Made by a program: the position numbers and the translations under genes. DNA of 64,000 nt from Primula veris (Eukaryota; Streptophyta; Magnoliopsida; Ericales; Primulaceae). Below the pieces are notes generated by a model, which searched no databases, was not told where the DNA came from, and worked only from the letters and a program-made list of their open reading frames with translations. This document shows positions 46,790 to 58,450 of the stretch, piece after piece (position 1 is the stretch's first letter; each line of letters starts with the position of its first letter). Location of the stretch: NCBI GenBank assembly GCA_963682055.1, contig OY821745.1:2239501-2303500 (forward strand), in the 5' to 3' direction.

Positions 46790-47863
46790 ATATAAAGTAG
46801 CCCTTTCACTGAATTGTGAAATATTTCAACAATAAATAACTCCTTGACTAGGTCTTGATGCATTATGTTTAACTTGCACATGCCAGTTTTTATGCAACCA
46901 CAATTTCGTTATCCTGATTAATTATATATATTTTTTTAAAGATTAAACCATCAAATATATTAATAAGACGCAAAACCCCAACCTAAGTGGGCAAGAAACA
47001 TACAAACGTCTATAACAGGCTACAAAAATTGATTAGTCACCCATAAATTTTGAGGCTTAATCATCACATACTAACAAGGAACACATCTTTCCACGAATTA
47101 AAAAATTTACCAAATTTATTTATACAATTGATAACGTAAAATTCGATTAATTTGAAAACAGTTCCGGGACTCGAACAAGTCCCTTCATACACCCTTGAAT
47201 ATTTATTTCTCTCCAAATTCAATACATCGTTATCGGTTATCGTGAATATTGATCAAACCTCTTGAGCTAGGGGAAAAAAGGCATAAAGTAAAAGACTCAA
47301 ATTTTAGTAGTCTCACTGCTCACTAGCATTTGCTCAAAGGAAAGGTTAACATAATCATGTAACTTCTTGATTGCAAGAAACAAAATGATGAGGATTGAGA
47401 AACTTATATTTTGCTGTTAATAATTAAGTGGGAGACCCAATTATATTTCCAAATACCTAATTAATCATGAAAATGAAGGAATCAACGACCTATTTTATAG
47501 GGTTAAAGCTGCTCCTTTACTTTGATGACAAACAGAACAAATGTTGTGGAATATTGAAGTAAAATGATTTTTATCATCAAAATTTCAAATAAAAAATCTT
47601 ACCCGTTGGTGTGGTGGATGAGATGAACCAATTCTTTTGTTTATGATTTTAAAAAATAATTTTCACTTAATATATGATTGGTACATCTAATCCGCTAAAT
47701 CAACGATTAAGATTTTTGGGTTATATATTTCGATGTATATAACAACATTGTGAATTTATCTAATGTGGATAATAAAACGAAACATGACTATATGTATCGA
47801 CATTGTTGTAGTGAAATAGTAGCTAGGAGTATTTATTTTCTTTGGTCTGTTTGTATGCTCTCT
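46790..47863. other. Intergenic sequence between the two palindromes
   Basis: AT-rich sequence with no coding frame, RNA gene or defined element recognised. Confidence 0.4.
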
Positions 47864-47923
47864 TCTCCTACATTTTCTTCTTTCTTTTTGAGGTCTCCTA
47901 CATTTTCTTCTTTCTTTTTGAGG
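47864..47923 (+). repeat. Perfect 30-bp tandem duplication
   Basis: TCTCCTACATTTTCTTCTTT followed by CTTTTTGAGG occurs twice head to tail (47864-47893 and 47894-47923) with no mismatch, indicating a recent slippage or duplication. Confidence 0.9.
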
Positions 47924-47934
47924 TATCCTGTCAC

Positions 47935-48310
47935 TACTTCATCTGTCCACAATATAAGTCAATTACGTAAATTACAATTTATTAACAAAACACAATCATT
48001 ATATTTTTTTACACTTCACTTTTATTCCCATTTTTACTAATGCACATTTTACTAGAAAGTTAAAAATACGGGTAAACATGTAATTTTACGCAAGATTCTT
48101 TTCTATTTACTCCGTCCCATAATATAAATTCACTATGTAAAACCCAACTTATTAATAAAACGCAATCATTAAATTTTTTTACACTATATTTTCACTTTTA
48201 TTCTCATTTTTATTAAAACACATTCTATTAGAAAGTTAAAAGTATGAGCAAACATGTAATTTTATGTAAGATTTTTTTTCTATTTTAGTAAAATGGACTT
48301 ATATTGTGGA
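47935..48310 (+). repeat. Tandem pair of a ~185-bp MITE-like repeat
   Basis: Two diverged direct copies, about 47940-48110 and 48112-48310. Each opens (C/T)CCGTCC-like then (C)ATAATATAA, and contains CACAATCATTA/CGCAATCATTA, TTTTTTACACT, TTTTATT(C)CCATTTTTA, AGAAAGTTAAAA and AACATGTAATTTTA. The second ends near GGACTTATATTGTGGAA. The opening resembles Stowaway-like ends. Confidence 0.6.
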
Positions 48311-48396
48311 AAATGCCAAAATAATATATTGAACGTACATTTTGGAACCGAGCAAGTAACTTGTAAGAGAAAAAACTTGTAAAAAGGTCTAAAGAG

Positions 48397-49175
48397 GGGA
48401 AAATTGCTAAAATGGTACCAAAGATATTAACTTTTAGCGATCTGGTATCCAATCTAACATTTTTTTTCTAATTCGGTACCCAACCTATACGTTTCGCTCT
48501 AATTTGATACTCAACCTAACATTTTTTCTAATTTGGTACCTAATCTATGCGTTAAAAATCAGAAAAAATTGTTAAAATTGTACCCAACCTATTAACTTTT
48601 AGTGATTTGGTACCCAACCTAACACACTTTCTAAATTGGTACCCAACCTATACATTTCGCTCTAATTTGGTATCCAACCTAACATTTTTTCTAATTTGGT
48701 ATCCAATCTAACATTTTTTTCTAATTTGTTACCCAACATATGCGTTAAAAACCGATGATCGAAGACAGATTGAGTCCATTAATTGAAATGTATACGTATA
48801 GGTTGGGTACCAAATTAGAGCGAAACATATATGTTGGGTACCAAATTAGAAAAAGTGTTAGGTTGGGTACCAAATTAGAGCGAAATGTATAGGTTATGTA
48901 CCAAATTAGAAAGCGTGTTAGGTTGGGTACCAAATCACTAAAAGCTGATAGGTTAGGTACCATTTTAGCATTTTTTCCTAAAAACCGATGATCAAGACAA
49001 ATTGAGTCACTTAATTGGAATGTATACATATAGGTTGAGTACCAAATTAGAAAAAATGTTAGGTTGTGTACCAAATTAGAGCGAAACGTATAAGTTGGAT
49101 ACCGAATTAGAAAAAATGTTAGGTTAGATAACGAATCGTTAAAAATTAATAGGGTTGGGTAATATTTTAACATTT
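48397..49175. repeat. Palindromic GGTACC minisatellite element, copy 2
   Basis: Same architecture as 45768-46789: left arm CTAATTCGGTACCCAACCTA-type units, right arm in the complementary sense, centre CCGATGATCGAAGACAGATT near 48752. Outer arms AAAATTGCTAAAATGGTA and the complement of GGTAATATTTTAACATT pair. Only one further copy of the right block (GATGATC at 48987) follows, so it is about 240 bp shorter than copy 1. Confidence 0.8.
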
Positions 49176-51085
49176 ATCTCCTAAAAAGGTGAAACGTAAA
49201 CTATAGGATTACAAGGACAAAGTTTCTGTTAAGCACTTACTAAAACATTGATATTGCGACACAAAATCATTACCCCCTAAAAACTTTACTAGCTGCAATC
49301 ACGTATAAAATTACCACGTCCTTCTATATATAAAGATAAATCATTGGACAATAATTTATTCCATATAAAACATTCTTAATAAGTATTTCATTTTCACTGA
49401 GTCTCCATCATCTCTAACTCACTGTAAACCACAGTTTGTAGGTCCAAATTCTTTTTGCTAAACCTATTTATATACATGTATATATGTTGCAACTCATAAT
49501 TTGCTTTCAAACAATGACAACTTATCTATAAAAATAAAATTCATTAAATGCCTTACATTACAAAAAAAAAAAAAAAAAATTTCAAACTAATTACAAAACA
49601 GACATCTCAAGTTGTACAACATTCTAGATTATATATGCATACTGTTAACATTTTTGGAAAAAGTAGAATGCTGTTAGGTCAAAAGTCAGTGTGAGTCTTG
49701 AACAATGGAAAAGGACAAAATGTATAGATTAGATAGATATTTACTAGCTTGAAGATGCCCGTGATATTCTACTCCAAGTTCTTATTCATGTTCACACTTC
49801 GGCATCAAAACATTTACCTGCTGACGTGACAGAATAGCTGAACCAATTATATATTAAATGAAAATATGATTTCAATATTGAAATAAAAATGATTGGTACA
49901 CTTAAACCGTCATATCAGCGGGTAAGATTTTTGGTAAAAATATCATTTCTTATATTTTAATTAGGAGAATCACTTAATTTATAGTTAGAAAAACAACAAG
50001 AGCTTCAAGTGCTGATAATCTGTAGAACATGCCAAAAAGTGGTTTAGTTAGTTTAAATCGTTTGTTAAGTGAGTGATCACAAATTTAGATAGACTAGCAT
50101 TACAAATTTAAGTTGGATGGAAACAAAATTTTGAGTTAGGTGTATAGTAGTATTATATCTTTCTCTTGTATGAATGAAATCTATAAAAGAGTAACTTTTT
50201 GCTATCTGCTTATTTAAAAAGTCATTGGCATTGTAACCAAGGATTCTACATTTGCATTTGGAAGCAACAAAAAGCCTAAAAAAGGCCAAGTTATTGGGGA
50301 CCCATTTCAGGATAAAAGAACATGCCTAGCATGTTTGCTTTTAATTTTAGCTCATTTTATTTTATTTTCCTTATAAGTTGTGTTGTTTCTGGTGACCAAT
50401 TTAAATGGCCTGAATTTTTTCTAAATTCTAGCCAGTTTGAACACATGCTAGAAACTTTGAAACCTTCCGAGTTTTTTTCCCCCAACAAACCAGATAATTT
50501 GCTTTATGCCTTTATAGTTATTTGCTTTATAGTTGCAAACAAACAAGCTGTATGACACCTTCCACTTTTGGCTTTTATTTTTTGGAAAAATTAAATGAAT
50601 TTTCCATATTTTGGGGAAACAAATCAGCTGATTAACCACACATCCTTTAATTTCTAAAATGGGACGGCGGTTTATTGCTTAACTTAATTTGTATATACAT
50701 ATGATATATTTCATTATTTCTCAATGAGGATTTTTTCTTGGTTCAGCTCTATCATCTATATATGCACCAAAAGTATTTTCCATTATGCTGAATCGTGTTC
50801 ACTGATAAAAAAAAATTCCCTAATTAGTTACCATCATTTGGATGTAGTATATAGGTTGCAATTTTTAACATCAAAGGACAAGTTTTTTCTTGGTTCATTC
50901 CATACAAGAAACCAATATTATTATGATTTAAATTCAACTGGACGTCATTATATAAGGATCAATAGCGACTACATAAATATTACAAATTGACTTCATGGAC
51001 ATTTAACATACAATGAGCAACAAATAAAAAGGGTGCACATTAATGAAATGCTGTAAAAATGACACAACAATGTAAATACATGAGA
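49176..51085. other. Intergenic region downstream of the SHINE-type gene
   Basis: AT-rich. The last part holds the 3' UTR of the minus-strand ERF gene. A poly-A run lies at about 49562-49579. Open frames here (50077-50289, 50322-50555, 50724-50990) have no motif. Confidence 0.45.
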
Positions 51086-51953
51086 TCAGTTTGGCATGTT
51101 AGAACAAACTTCAATAGACCCATAGTCAAGCAACTCCTCTATCATTTGCTCTATATGGCTTTCCTCAAGAGGCTCAAAATACTCTTGTGCATAACTACAC
51201 CCCACTCTCTCATCAACCGAAAACCCGTTCCCTATTTCACTGCCATTTTCTTTATTAACGTCGAAATGGGGAGAAATTTGGGGTTCAAGGGTATGCTTGT
51301 TTGGTGGTAATTTCTTGGTCATTTGAAGAGATGTCATGTGGCATTTTTGTAATTTGGCTGTTAAAGTAGCCGAGAGTAGGTTTGTTGACTGCACGTTAGT
51401 CTCGTTGGGGAAATTAAAACGTGCCCTGGGCCCACACATTAGCTTCGCCGCCTCGTCGTATGCTCGTGCTGCATCCTCTGCCGTCTCGAATGTGCCTAGC
51501 CAAATTCTGGTCTTCCTATACATAATTAAGCATGAAAATTGTAAAAATACTTGGCACAAACGTGACAAATTAAAAAATACTTATGACTTATGAAATTATG
51601 AATGTACATGATCTTTGTTCACAAATACTCATTTAACGTACTTGAATAGAAAACACACAAGTAAAATAACTTTATACTATGACAAAACTGTTATTGTCAC
51701 AACATATACTTCTCAACATTATATTCACGTACACTTTTGCATCATTAACATTTACACGTGAACTTGACAAACAAGATAAATTTTATCGTCTTTATAATGT
51801 AGGAGAGGAGTTTAATTTAAAAAATAATAATTAATGAACAGTGTTTTCTAGGAAGGTTAGAAATATATACAGGATTGGGTGGCGGATTTCGGAGACCCAA
51901 GAGCCCCAGTGCCTTTGGCGAACACCGCGATACCGCTGTTGAGGTCTAGTCAT
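51086..51953 (-). CDS. SHN: SHINE/WIN1-type AP2/ERF transcription factor
   Basis: Two minus-strand exons, 51953-51871 and 51515-51086, join across a 355-bp GT-AG intron placed after RHPIL, the conserved intron position of the SHINE clade. Product 170 aa. Residues about 7-64 are the AP2/ERF domain: [20 protein letters not shown] then [20 protein letters not shown] and [11 protein letters not shown], nearly the SHN consensus. The C-terminus holds the clade motif [19 protein letters not shown]. The middle segment seems shortened, without the HIGVWQK block I remember from SHN proteins. SHN/WIN1 factors activate cutin and wax biosynthesis in epidermis and influence cell-wall formation in flowers and fruit; that role is inferred from the clade. 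The start ATG gives the usual very short N-terminus. No disruption seen. Confidence 0.92.
51628..51783 (+). repeat. 155-bp repeat filling the SHINE-gene intron
   Basis: CTCATTTAACGTACTTGAAT, then AGAAAACACACAAGTA, TTATATTCACGTACACTT and CGTGAACTTGACAAACAAG. The same sequence, a little under 90% identical by eye, occurs in the same orientation at 63278-63431 in a NUP96 intron. It occupies almost half of the SHINE intron. Confidence 0.8.
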
Positions 51954-52061
51954 GGTATGTGATAAAAATGATAATTTTGTATTTAGAAAAAAAAGCTTAA
52001 AAAAGAGAGTATTTTGGGAAATTCTCAAGTGAACTATAGTTGAGACTTAAGAGATAAAGAG

Positions 52062-52069
52062 ATTTATAA
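52062..52069 (-). promoter_or_regulatory. Candidate TATA box of the SHINE-type gene
   Basis: On the minus strand this reads TTATAAAT, about 110 bases upstream of the ATG at 51953, a normal distance for a plant promoter with a leader of about 80 nt. Confidence 0.4.
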
Positions 52070-52142
52070 GTGTGTTGAGTGGCGTGGGGGTCCTTTTTGT
52101 ATGTGAAATCTCAACTTTTATAACATAAATTCTATATAAAAC

Positions 52143-52215
52143 GGGTCCCCTATAGTCTTAAAAAAATAAAGGGTCCCCTATAGGTCTTAATAAAATAAAG
52201 GGTCCCCTATAGTCA
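52143..52215 (+). repeat. Three-copy 28-29 bp tandem repeat
   Basis: GGGTCCCCTATAG(G)TCTTAA plus AAAATAAA repeats from 52143, 52171 and 52200, the last copy truncated. It lies about 190-260 bp upstream of the SHINE-type ATG, in its promoter. Confidence 0.85.
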
Positions 52216-52269
52216 ATATTTTTTTTTTTTTTTTTTTTCTTCCTTCCCCTTCCTAGCACTTGTAATTAA

Positions 52270-52590
52270 GGCTGTGTTCGGTTCGTTCCGGTTCGGTTTT
52301 TGGTAAAACCGAAACCGAAACTGAGCATATTTTTCGGTTCGGTTTTTTTCGGTTTCGGTCTTTTTATTTTTTTGACCTAACCGGACCGGTTTTTTGGGTC
52401 CATTTTCGGTTTTATTTTTTGTATTTTTCGTTTTTTTTCGGTTTTTTTCGGTCTTTTTCGGTTTCTATCTTTTTCGGTTCGGTTTCACTGAAAACCGAAA
52501 CCGACCCGATTTTTTTTCGATTTTTCAGGTTTTTTTGATTCGGTTATCAGTTCGGTTCGATTTTTCCGGTTTTTTGTCCGGCCCTACTTG
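52270..52590. repeat. CGGTTT-rich dispersed repeat, copy 3
   Basis: It runs from AGGCTGTGTTCGGTTCG to TCCGGCCCTAC, with GGTTCGGTTTTTGGTAAAAC and AAACCGAAACCGA forming a fold-back near the left end and many TTTTTCGGTT units inside. The ends AGGCTG/GGCCCT suggest short inverted termini. Related to 27925-28170 and 7775-7990. Confidence 0.7.
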
Positions 52591-52759
52591 TAATAATGGG
52601 AAAGGTAAAATTTTAAGAGACCCCGTTACCTAGCTAGAAAAAAAATATTAATCAAAATTATCATGTAAGTAGAAAAAATGCAAGTATAATTACAGTATAC
52701 AGAAAATTAAGGACATAATAATGAGATCAAACTGACTCTTTAATTAGTATTAGTATTAG

Positions 52760-53450
52760 GAGATGGTTGATCTGGTACCATTCGGCCATCCCTTGACATA
52801 TGGTCTGGTATGTTGACATTTTTATCCCCGTGACTCTAGTTTTAGATATGTTTTATCTGAGCAAGTCTTTTGACATCTTTTAGGCGTATTTTATGATACG
52901 ATTTTGTCTCGGTTGTATATTATGAGTATTGACGGGGTTTGTGTAGATCACAATCGTATGGTGTATTTTGTCTGATTGATGTCTCCATGATCTTGTAAAA
53001 ATCTTTTGCATATGGGGTTGCTCCTATGGGTCATTTCTTGTGATTGGTATGATTATATCGGGTTATTTGTGTGTTGGCGTCTCGATAGTGTTTTTATTGG
53101 ATTAATCTATGTTAGAACCCTTCAATTAGCTTTTGGTTGACACGACACCTTTAGACGTTTTTCACTTTCGAAAACTCGATTGGCGTGCTTGACAAGATTT
53201 TATTATTTTTGTGCTTTTATTTTGATAGCTGAGACTTTTTCTGTTTGTAATTTGTGTTTTTCTGGTTTTTTTTTTCTTCTAAATACCTGAATGGAAGGAT
53301 TTGAAAAGGGTCTTGTTTTGTATTTTCGTTTTTCTTAGCCTTTTGGAGTTTGTTTCATAGACAGTGATCCGTGTATAAGCTTGTTATTTTAATTAATGAT
53401 AAACACGTTACTTTCCTGATTAAAAAAAATATTTCCAGCAAAAAAAATAT
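52760..53450 (+). mobile_element. Candidate LINE 3' end with A-rich tail
   Basis: A T/G-rich, non-coding block ends GTGTATAAGCTTGTTATTTT, AATTAATGATAAACACGTTA and CTTTCCTGATTAAAAAAAAT. Endings of the form TAATGAA...CTTTCCTGATTAAAAA are typical of the 3' UTR and tail of plant non-LTR retrotransposons. No reverse transcriptase segment remains in the window, so it would be a 5'-truncated copy. Confidence 0.4.
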
Positions 53451-53822
53451 TTGGATTAGGAGGATGTAATATTATATATGTCTGGTAGATGGTGGTATTG
53501 ATGAAATACTTAATTAAACATTGGTATTGATAATCTAAATTAGCGATTAAAGTCTCCATTGTGATAATGAGTTACCATTATTAAAGCATTGATAATTTCA
53601 TAAGTTTTGTACTTGTAACCTTTGACTAGCTAAGACAGTTTCATTGTGTACAAATTAAATACTTCTACCTTATATGATGGATCATATGCTAGTTTATAAG
53701 GTTATTAATTACGTTATCATGTACTGTATTAGTTATAATTTACACATGATTAACGACCATCCTCAACATCAGGTTTTTCTTATACCAAAATAGCTACACA
53801 AAGTTGTACATGATTAATGCTT

Positions 53823-54186
53823 ATTCAAATTGGTAAACATCTTAGGCTAAAAGCAAATGTCAGCTTACCATTAGAGTATCTGGTGCTAAACTGATGGTAA
53901 ATTGAGTGTCGTAAAATTTAGCAACAGTTTATCAACAGTTTTTGTTGCTAAACTGTTACTAAAATTTAGCGACACTCATTGATTCAAATTGGTAAACATC
54001 AGAAAATGTCAGCTTACCATTAGAGCATCTGGTGCTAAACTGATGGTAAATTGAGTGTCGTTAAATTTAGCAACAGTTTACCAACAGTTTTGTTGCTAAA
54101 CTGTTACTAAAATTTAACGACACTCATTTTACCAACAATTTTCAAAAAGTAAACTGTTGTCATCTTAATTTTTTTTTCTTGTAGTA
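53823..54186 (-). mobile_element. CACTA-like element end with internal 159-bp duplication
   Basis: Two direct copies (53823-53981 and 53982-54125) start ATTCAAATTGGTAAACATC and include GTCAGCTTACCATTAGAG, CTGGTGCTAAACTGATGG and TTGCTAAACTGTTACTAAAA. They lead into CCAACAATTTTCAAAAAGTA and TTTTTTTTCTTGTAGTA (to 54186), whose complement TACTACAAGAAAA resembles a CACTA terminus. Within each copy GAGTGTCG and CGACACTC form inverted subterminal repeats. The end matches 19440-19563. Confidence 0.6.
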
Positions 54187-55627
54187 CGACGCATTCATCC
54201 TATATCCATGAACTTTATTGAATACAATAAATATTAAATAGTTTTTTTGCTTTTAATGTAAAATAAAGGACAAGAATAAATGGTTCACATCATATTTTAA
54301 CCGAACATTGGAAATCTACATGCATATCTTATAAACGTAAGTTTGTATATACTATATATATACCAATTGAGACATGAGATATATAGAAACAATGTATCTA
54401 CTATTTATTTAACCCATGCCTAGACCCCACATTACCCCTTTGTTCTCATGGCTTTGTTTGTAGCTTAGCAACTATTTTTGACCGTTTTTTAGTTCACTTG
54501 CTTTTATAAATTTGTCATCCCAAGTTTAAAACAAATGTGTTGACATCAAATAACATGCATTTGCTTCCTTCAATCACTCCAATGTTAGGTCATTGGCACA
54601 TGACATGCTATTTTTACACTACACAAGAAATATATTTTTAACCAAAAAGACTAAGGTACTTACTCCAAAAAGGAGAAAGAACAAATGTTGATCATATATA
54701 GGGCACTGCAAGTAATAATGGAGTTTGAATTTACAATTTCCAAACCAATATAAATCCGATCTTTTCACTTTGAATGACTTTAAAATCTACTATTCTAGCT
54801 TACATCGACAATAAGTATTAATCGATCAAATCAAAGAGTGTGTAAATGTTACTTCATACCCGTGTTGAATTGGTGTTTGAAGAAGCTGAAAACACTACTT
54901 CGATCGCTAGCTAGCTGCATGCACCAAGCTTTTCGGAAACGTGAATGTATATTACAAGAAAATTTAGAATGTTAATGAACTATAAAAATTGGTAGTTCTC
55001 TCGTAGGCATGCGCTGAAATCTAATCTTGTGGCTCCATGACTAGCTGATCCGCACCGAGTTAACGATGATGATCATACGTATAGTCATGACTCATGTTGC
55101 ATAGCTTCAATCAAATTTGTTACTATTGTTATCTTTCGAGATTTAATCAAATGTGGAAAAAGGTAATAGAGTTTCTACGCGTGCTTGCTTAGAATCAATA
55201 TAGATTCATTACTTTAGCTTAGTGTTTCCTTACTTGAGATTTACTCAATGACTTGATGATAAAAAGTTGCAATTCGTCATACAAATCTCAACAGTTGGCA
55301 CACCATTATCTCCTATCAAATATTCAATTCAGGCATGTATTTATACATAAATTATTGAGGTAACTATACATAAATTATCACAATGTGATACTAAAGCAAA
55401 TTTGATGGAGCCATTTCTGGGATTATCAATTTTTTTTATAGGGCACGGTTTTGGTATACTTAAGCAATTTAATTGTGTGATTTTTTGAAAAAGATCAATT
55501 TTTTATTATTATTTAGGTATGAAAATATTTGCACCATGGTGATATTTTTAATACTTTCATACTGTTTTTTTTAATTTATATATTCTATAAACTAAATTGT
55601 TGAAAACTAATTAAAATCTCAGGTATG
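54187..55627. other. Intergenic sequence without recognisable features
   Basis: AT-rich; no coding frame, RNA gene or defined repeat recognised. Confidence 0.4.
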
Positions 55628-56150
55628 TGTAACGACCCGGTACTCCGACCAGACCGCCACCATCTGCTTACTACCACCAATACTGTCCGATTTGGCCCGA
55701 TTTCGTCATCGCTTCTCGGATCGCACGGTTTTAAAAGGCATCAGTGATAGTAATGAGAGTTTTCTTAGGTTATATCATATAGATACTCACATATGTAGGC
55801 GATATGTGACAATACTTTCTCTACATTTGTTCAAACATTTATTCAATAATCTATATTTTCATGCATCATTCATTTTCCTTGAATAATCTATATTTTCATG
55901 CATCATTCATTTTCCTTGAATAATACTTCTTTATCAATTTCTCGTATACATATAGCTTCAAGAATTTAATGATTCAAGTTTGTCATGATCTTGTTCTATA
56001 TTTTTTTTGGGTTTCTTCTACTCGTATATATATATCAATCTTCTTAATTGTGCCCTCCGAATCCCTTCATAATATGTTCAAATCATCAAATTCATCTCTC
56101 GACTTTCTCTCAACTTATCCTCAATTTCTCTAACCCGGTACTATATAGTC
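55628..56150 (+). mobile_element. Candidate Ty3/gypsy-type LTR start
   Basis: TGTAACGACCCGGTACTCCG resembles the opening of many plant Ty3/gypsy LTRs (TGTAACGACCC). The following sequence is of mixed composition, unlike the AT-rich flank. A matching CA end, primer-binding site or partner LTR was not found. The block includes a 42-bp direct duplication at about 55837-55920 (TTGAATAATCTATATTTTCA then TGCATCATTCATTTTCC). Confidence 0.35.
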
Positions 56151-57689
56151 GATTCTAATATTGTCTTTCTTGGTCTTTCCGAACGTCCATTTTAACATAC
56201 ACATATTTGTCCCCCTTAAATTTGTTCTCCTTATTCCCACAACATTTACTATCACGTAGTTAGTTTAGAGTCACAGCTAGGGACTCTCTTATTGCATACT
56301 ATCCTATAGAAAATATAGTGTCACTGTGACTCTATCGGCTTGTTTGCCTATATCAGTTGCAACTCAGTATTGTATTGTGAGTCTGATGGAACCTATAAAT
56401 AGTGTTTGACAATGCAATTAAACCCTAGACCGAACATTAAATGATCCTAAAATACCATGTGGTGGTCAGAGGCCGAACCCGAACTAAATGTTTGGGGTTG
56501 CAAAAATAGAAACACATAATATTTTTCAAATTCTAAAGAAACCGAAAAATCGGGATTTTATATATTTTTTTTACTCCGATTTCTTATAAAAAAACAATGT
56601 ATCCGTTTTTCTTTCTTTTCTTTTTGTCAATTTAACATATTTTTCAAACTCTCAAAAAAAATCCGCATCAATAAAGCCACGTTCAGTCATGTGTCGAAAG
56701 TTTAATCATTTGAAAATTGACCAAAAACAAAATAAAAATTAGAAATCAAAGTAAAATAAATAAAAAAGTAAGAAAAAACTGGTATGAAAAGAAAAGGTAT
56801 AAAGAAACGAATGTATAAAAAAGTAAAATTAAGAAAATGAGTTATTAAAAAGAAAAAAACAAATGTATAAAACTATTAAAACCCTCGAAAAAGACAAACT
56901 TATTCTATTAAATACTTAGGTTTTTATACACCCACTTTGTATATATATAAACGAACAATCAAATATGTTACAAAATTTCATTATAGTTACTTTGCATACA
57001 AAACTACTAAAAGTTATTTTAAATAATATTTACACCACCTCTATATGTTATTATTATAATTTAATTTTTCTAAAAATGCGTGTCACGTATCAATATGGTA
57101 TATAGTTGGTGTCATAGTGTATTCAATTGTTTATTACTTGTTTTTTAATTAGTACTATTAACGGCACATAAAAAGTCATAGTATGTTATTACAACAACAA
57201 TATATAATTTTGAAAGCAGTTGCCAAAAACTATAGTTAAGATATTGCCAAAATACATTATATGTAAATTATTTTAAAAAACACTACTAAAAAAAATTAAT
57301 TCCTGAAAAATATGGGGTTGCGATGTCAACCCTTGGTCATGGTGATGTTCCGCCCCTGACGGTGGTCGTATTGAAATAGTATCTAGTCCCGAAAGAATTA
57401 TTAGTTTGAATTTTTTATTAAATCTTGTTCATAGTCCGATCGGATTGTTAGTCTCAATATTAAAAATCTTGCAATCAGATGAGTCCTATAAAACTTAAAA
57501 TCTCAAAAGTACTTTAAAAAGTATACAAATTGGAGAATTAAACAATATACGTACTTTAAAGAGATACAAATAGAAACTGCGAGGTTAAACTGATAAAAAC
57601 AAAACAGTTGGGTTTTTTTTATAGTAAATGTAACTATTTCAATTAATGACAGATTTAGCCCTCAAATAAAAATAAACCCTTTCTATCTC
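56151..57689. other. Intergenic region upstream of NUP96
   Basis: AT-rich sequence with A-rich runs (56700-56900) and no coding frame or defined element recognised. The NUP96 promoter should lie near its right end. Confidence 0.4.
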
Positions 57690-57751
57690 TCACTAGAAGA
57701 TCCCGCCTACTAAATCTCCATCTCCGTTTCTCTCTCTACTAATCTATTTAG
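57690..57751 (+). other. Probable NUP96 5' untranslated exon
   Basis: A pyrimidine-rich leader (TCTCCATCTCCGTTTCTCTC) ends ATTTAG/GTATAT, a good donor at 57751/57752. The matching acceptor is ATAATCAG at 59049, which leaves 51 nt of leader before the ATG at 59101. The start of this exon is a guess. Confidence 0.5.
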
Positions 57752-57819
57752 GTATATTTTTTTTTTATTTTTTTTTTATCTCAATTTATATTTTAACTTA
57801 TCTAATTTAATTTGTATTG

Positions 57820-58450
57820 AAAAAAACACAGTTAGGGTTATATTCCATTTCCGATTTAGCTTTCAAATTGATTGTGGACTTTAATTTATCTAATTATCTT
57901 GTTAATAAGCATTAAAAAATAGTTGGGTTTTCTTTACATTGTTAAAATATTCCATCATTTTAGCTTAAAAGCTAAAATTAGTATAAAAAAATTGATAAAT
58001 TATTCTGGCATTTGATGTTACGGTGTTTGTTTCTGTAAAAATTTAGATTTTAATTGGGTAATTAGATTTATATTGACAAAATACAACTATGGTTATATTC
58101 CAATTCTGAGTTAGCTTTCAATTGATTGTGGATTTTAATTTATCTATTTATTCAGCTTATCTTGTTTATAAGCATTAAAAAAAAGCTTGGGTTTTCTTTA
58201 CCATGCCAAAATATTCCATCATTTTAGCTTAAAGATAAAAATAGTATAAAAAAGTACATAAAGTCTGTAGAATTCATATTTTAACTGGTTAATTAGATTT
58301 ATTGAAAAAATACAGTTAGGGTTATAATCGAAGTCTTAGTTAGCTTTCAATTGATTGGGGACTTTAATTTATCTGATAATCTAGCTTATCTTTTTTATAA
58401 GCATTAATAAGAGTTGGGTCTTCTTTTCCATGTTAAAGTTTCCACTTTTT
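57820..58450 (+). repeat. Three-copy ~240-bp tandem repeat in the NUP96 leader intron
   Basis: Diverged direct copies start near 57820, 58073 and 58308. Each contains ACAGTTAGGGTTATA (or ACAACTATGGTTATA), TTAGCTTTCAA(A)TTGATTG, GACTTTAATTTATCT, ATAAGCATTAA, TTGGGTTTTCTT and TTTTAGCTTAA. They lie inside the inferred 5' UTR intron. Confidence 0.75.

Noticed and set aside
45945..49173. Frames rich in NLVPNLT and TYTFRSNL
   Set aside because: They are repeat-derived, present on both strands because the elements are palindromic, and have no start context or conserved domain.
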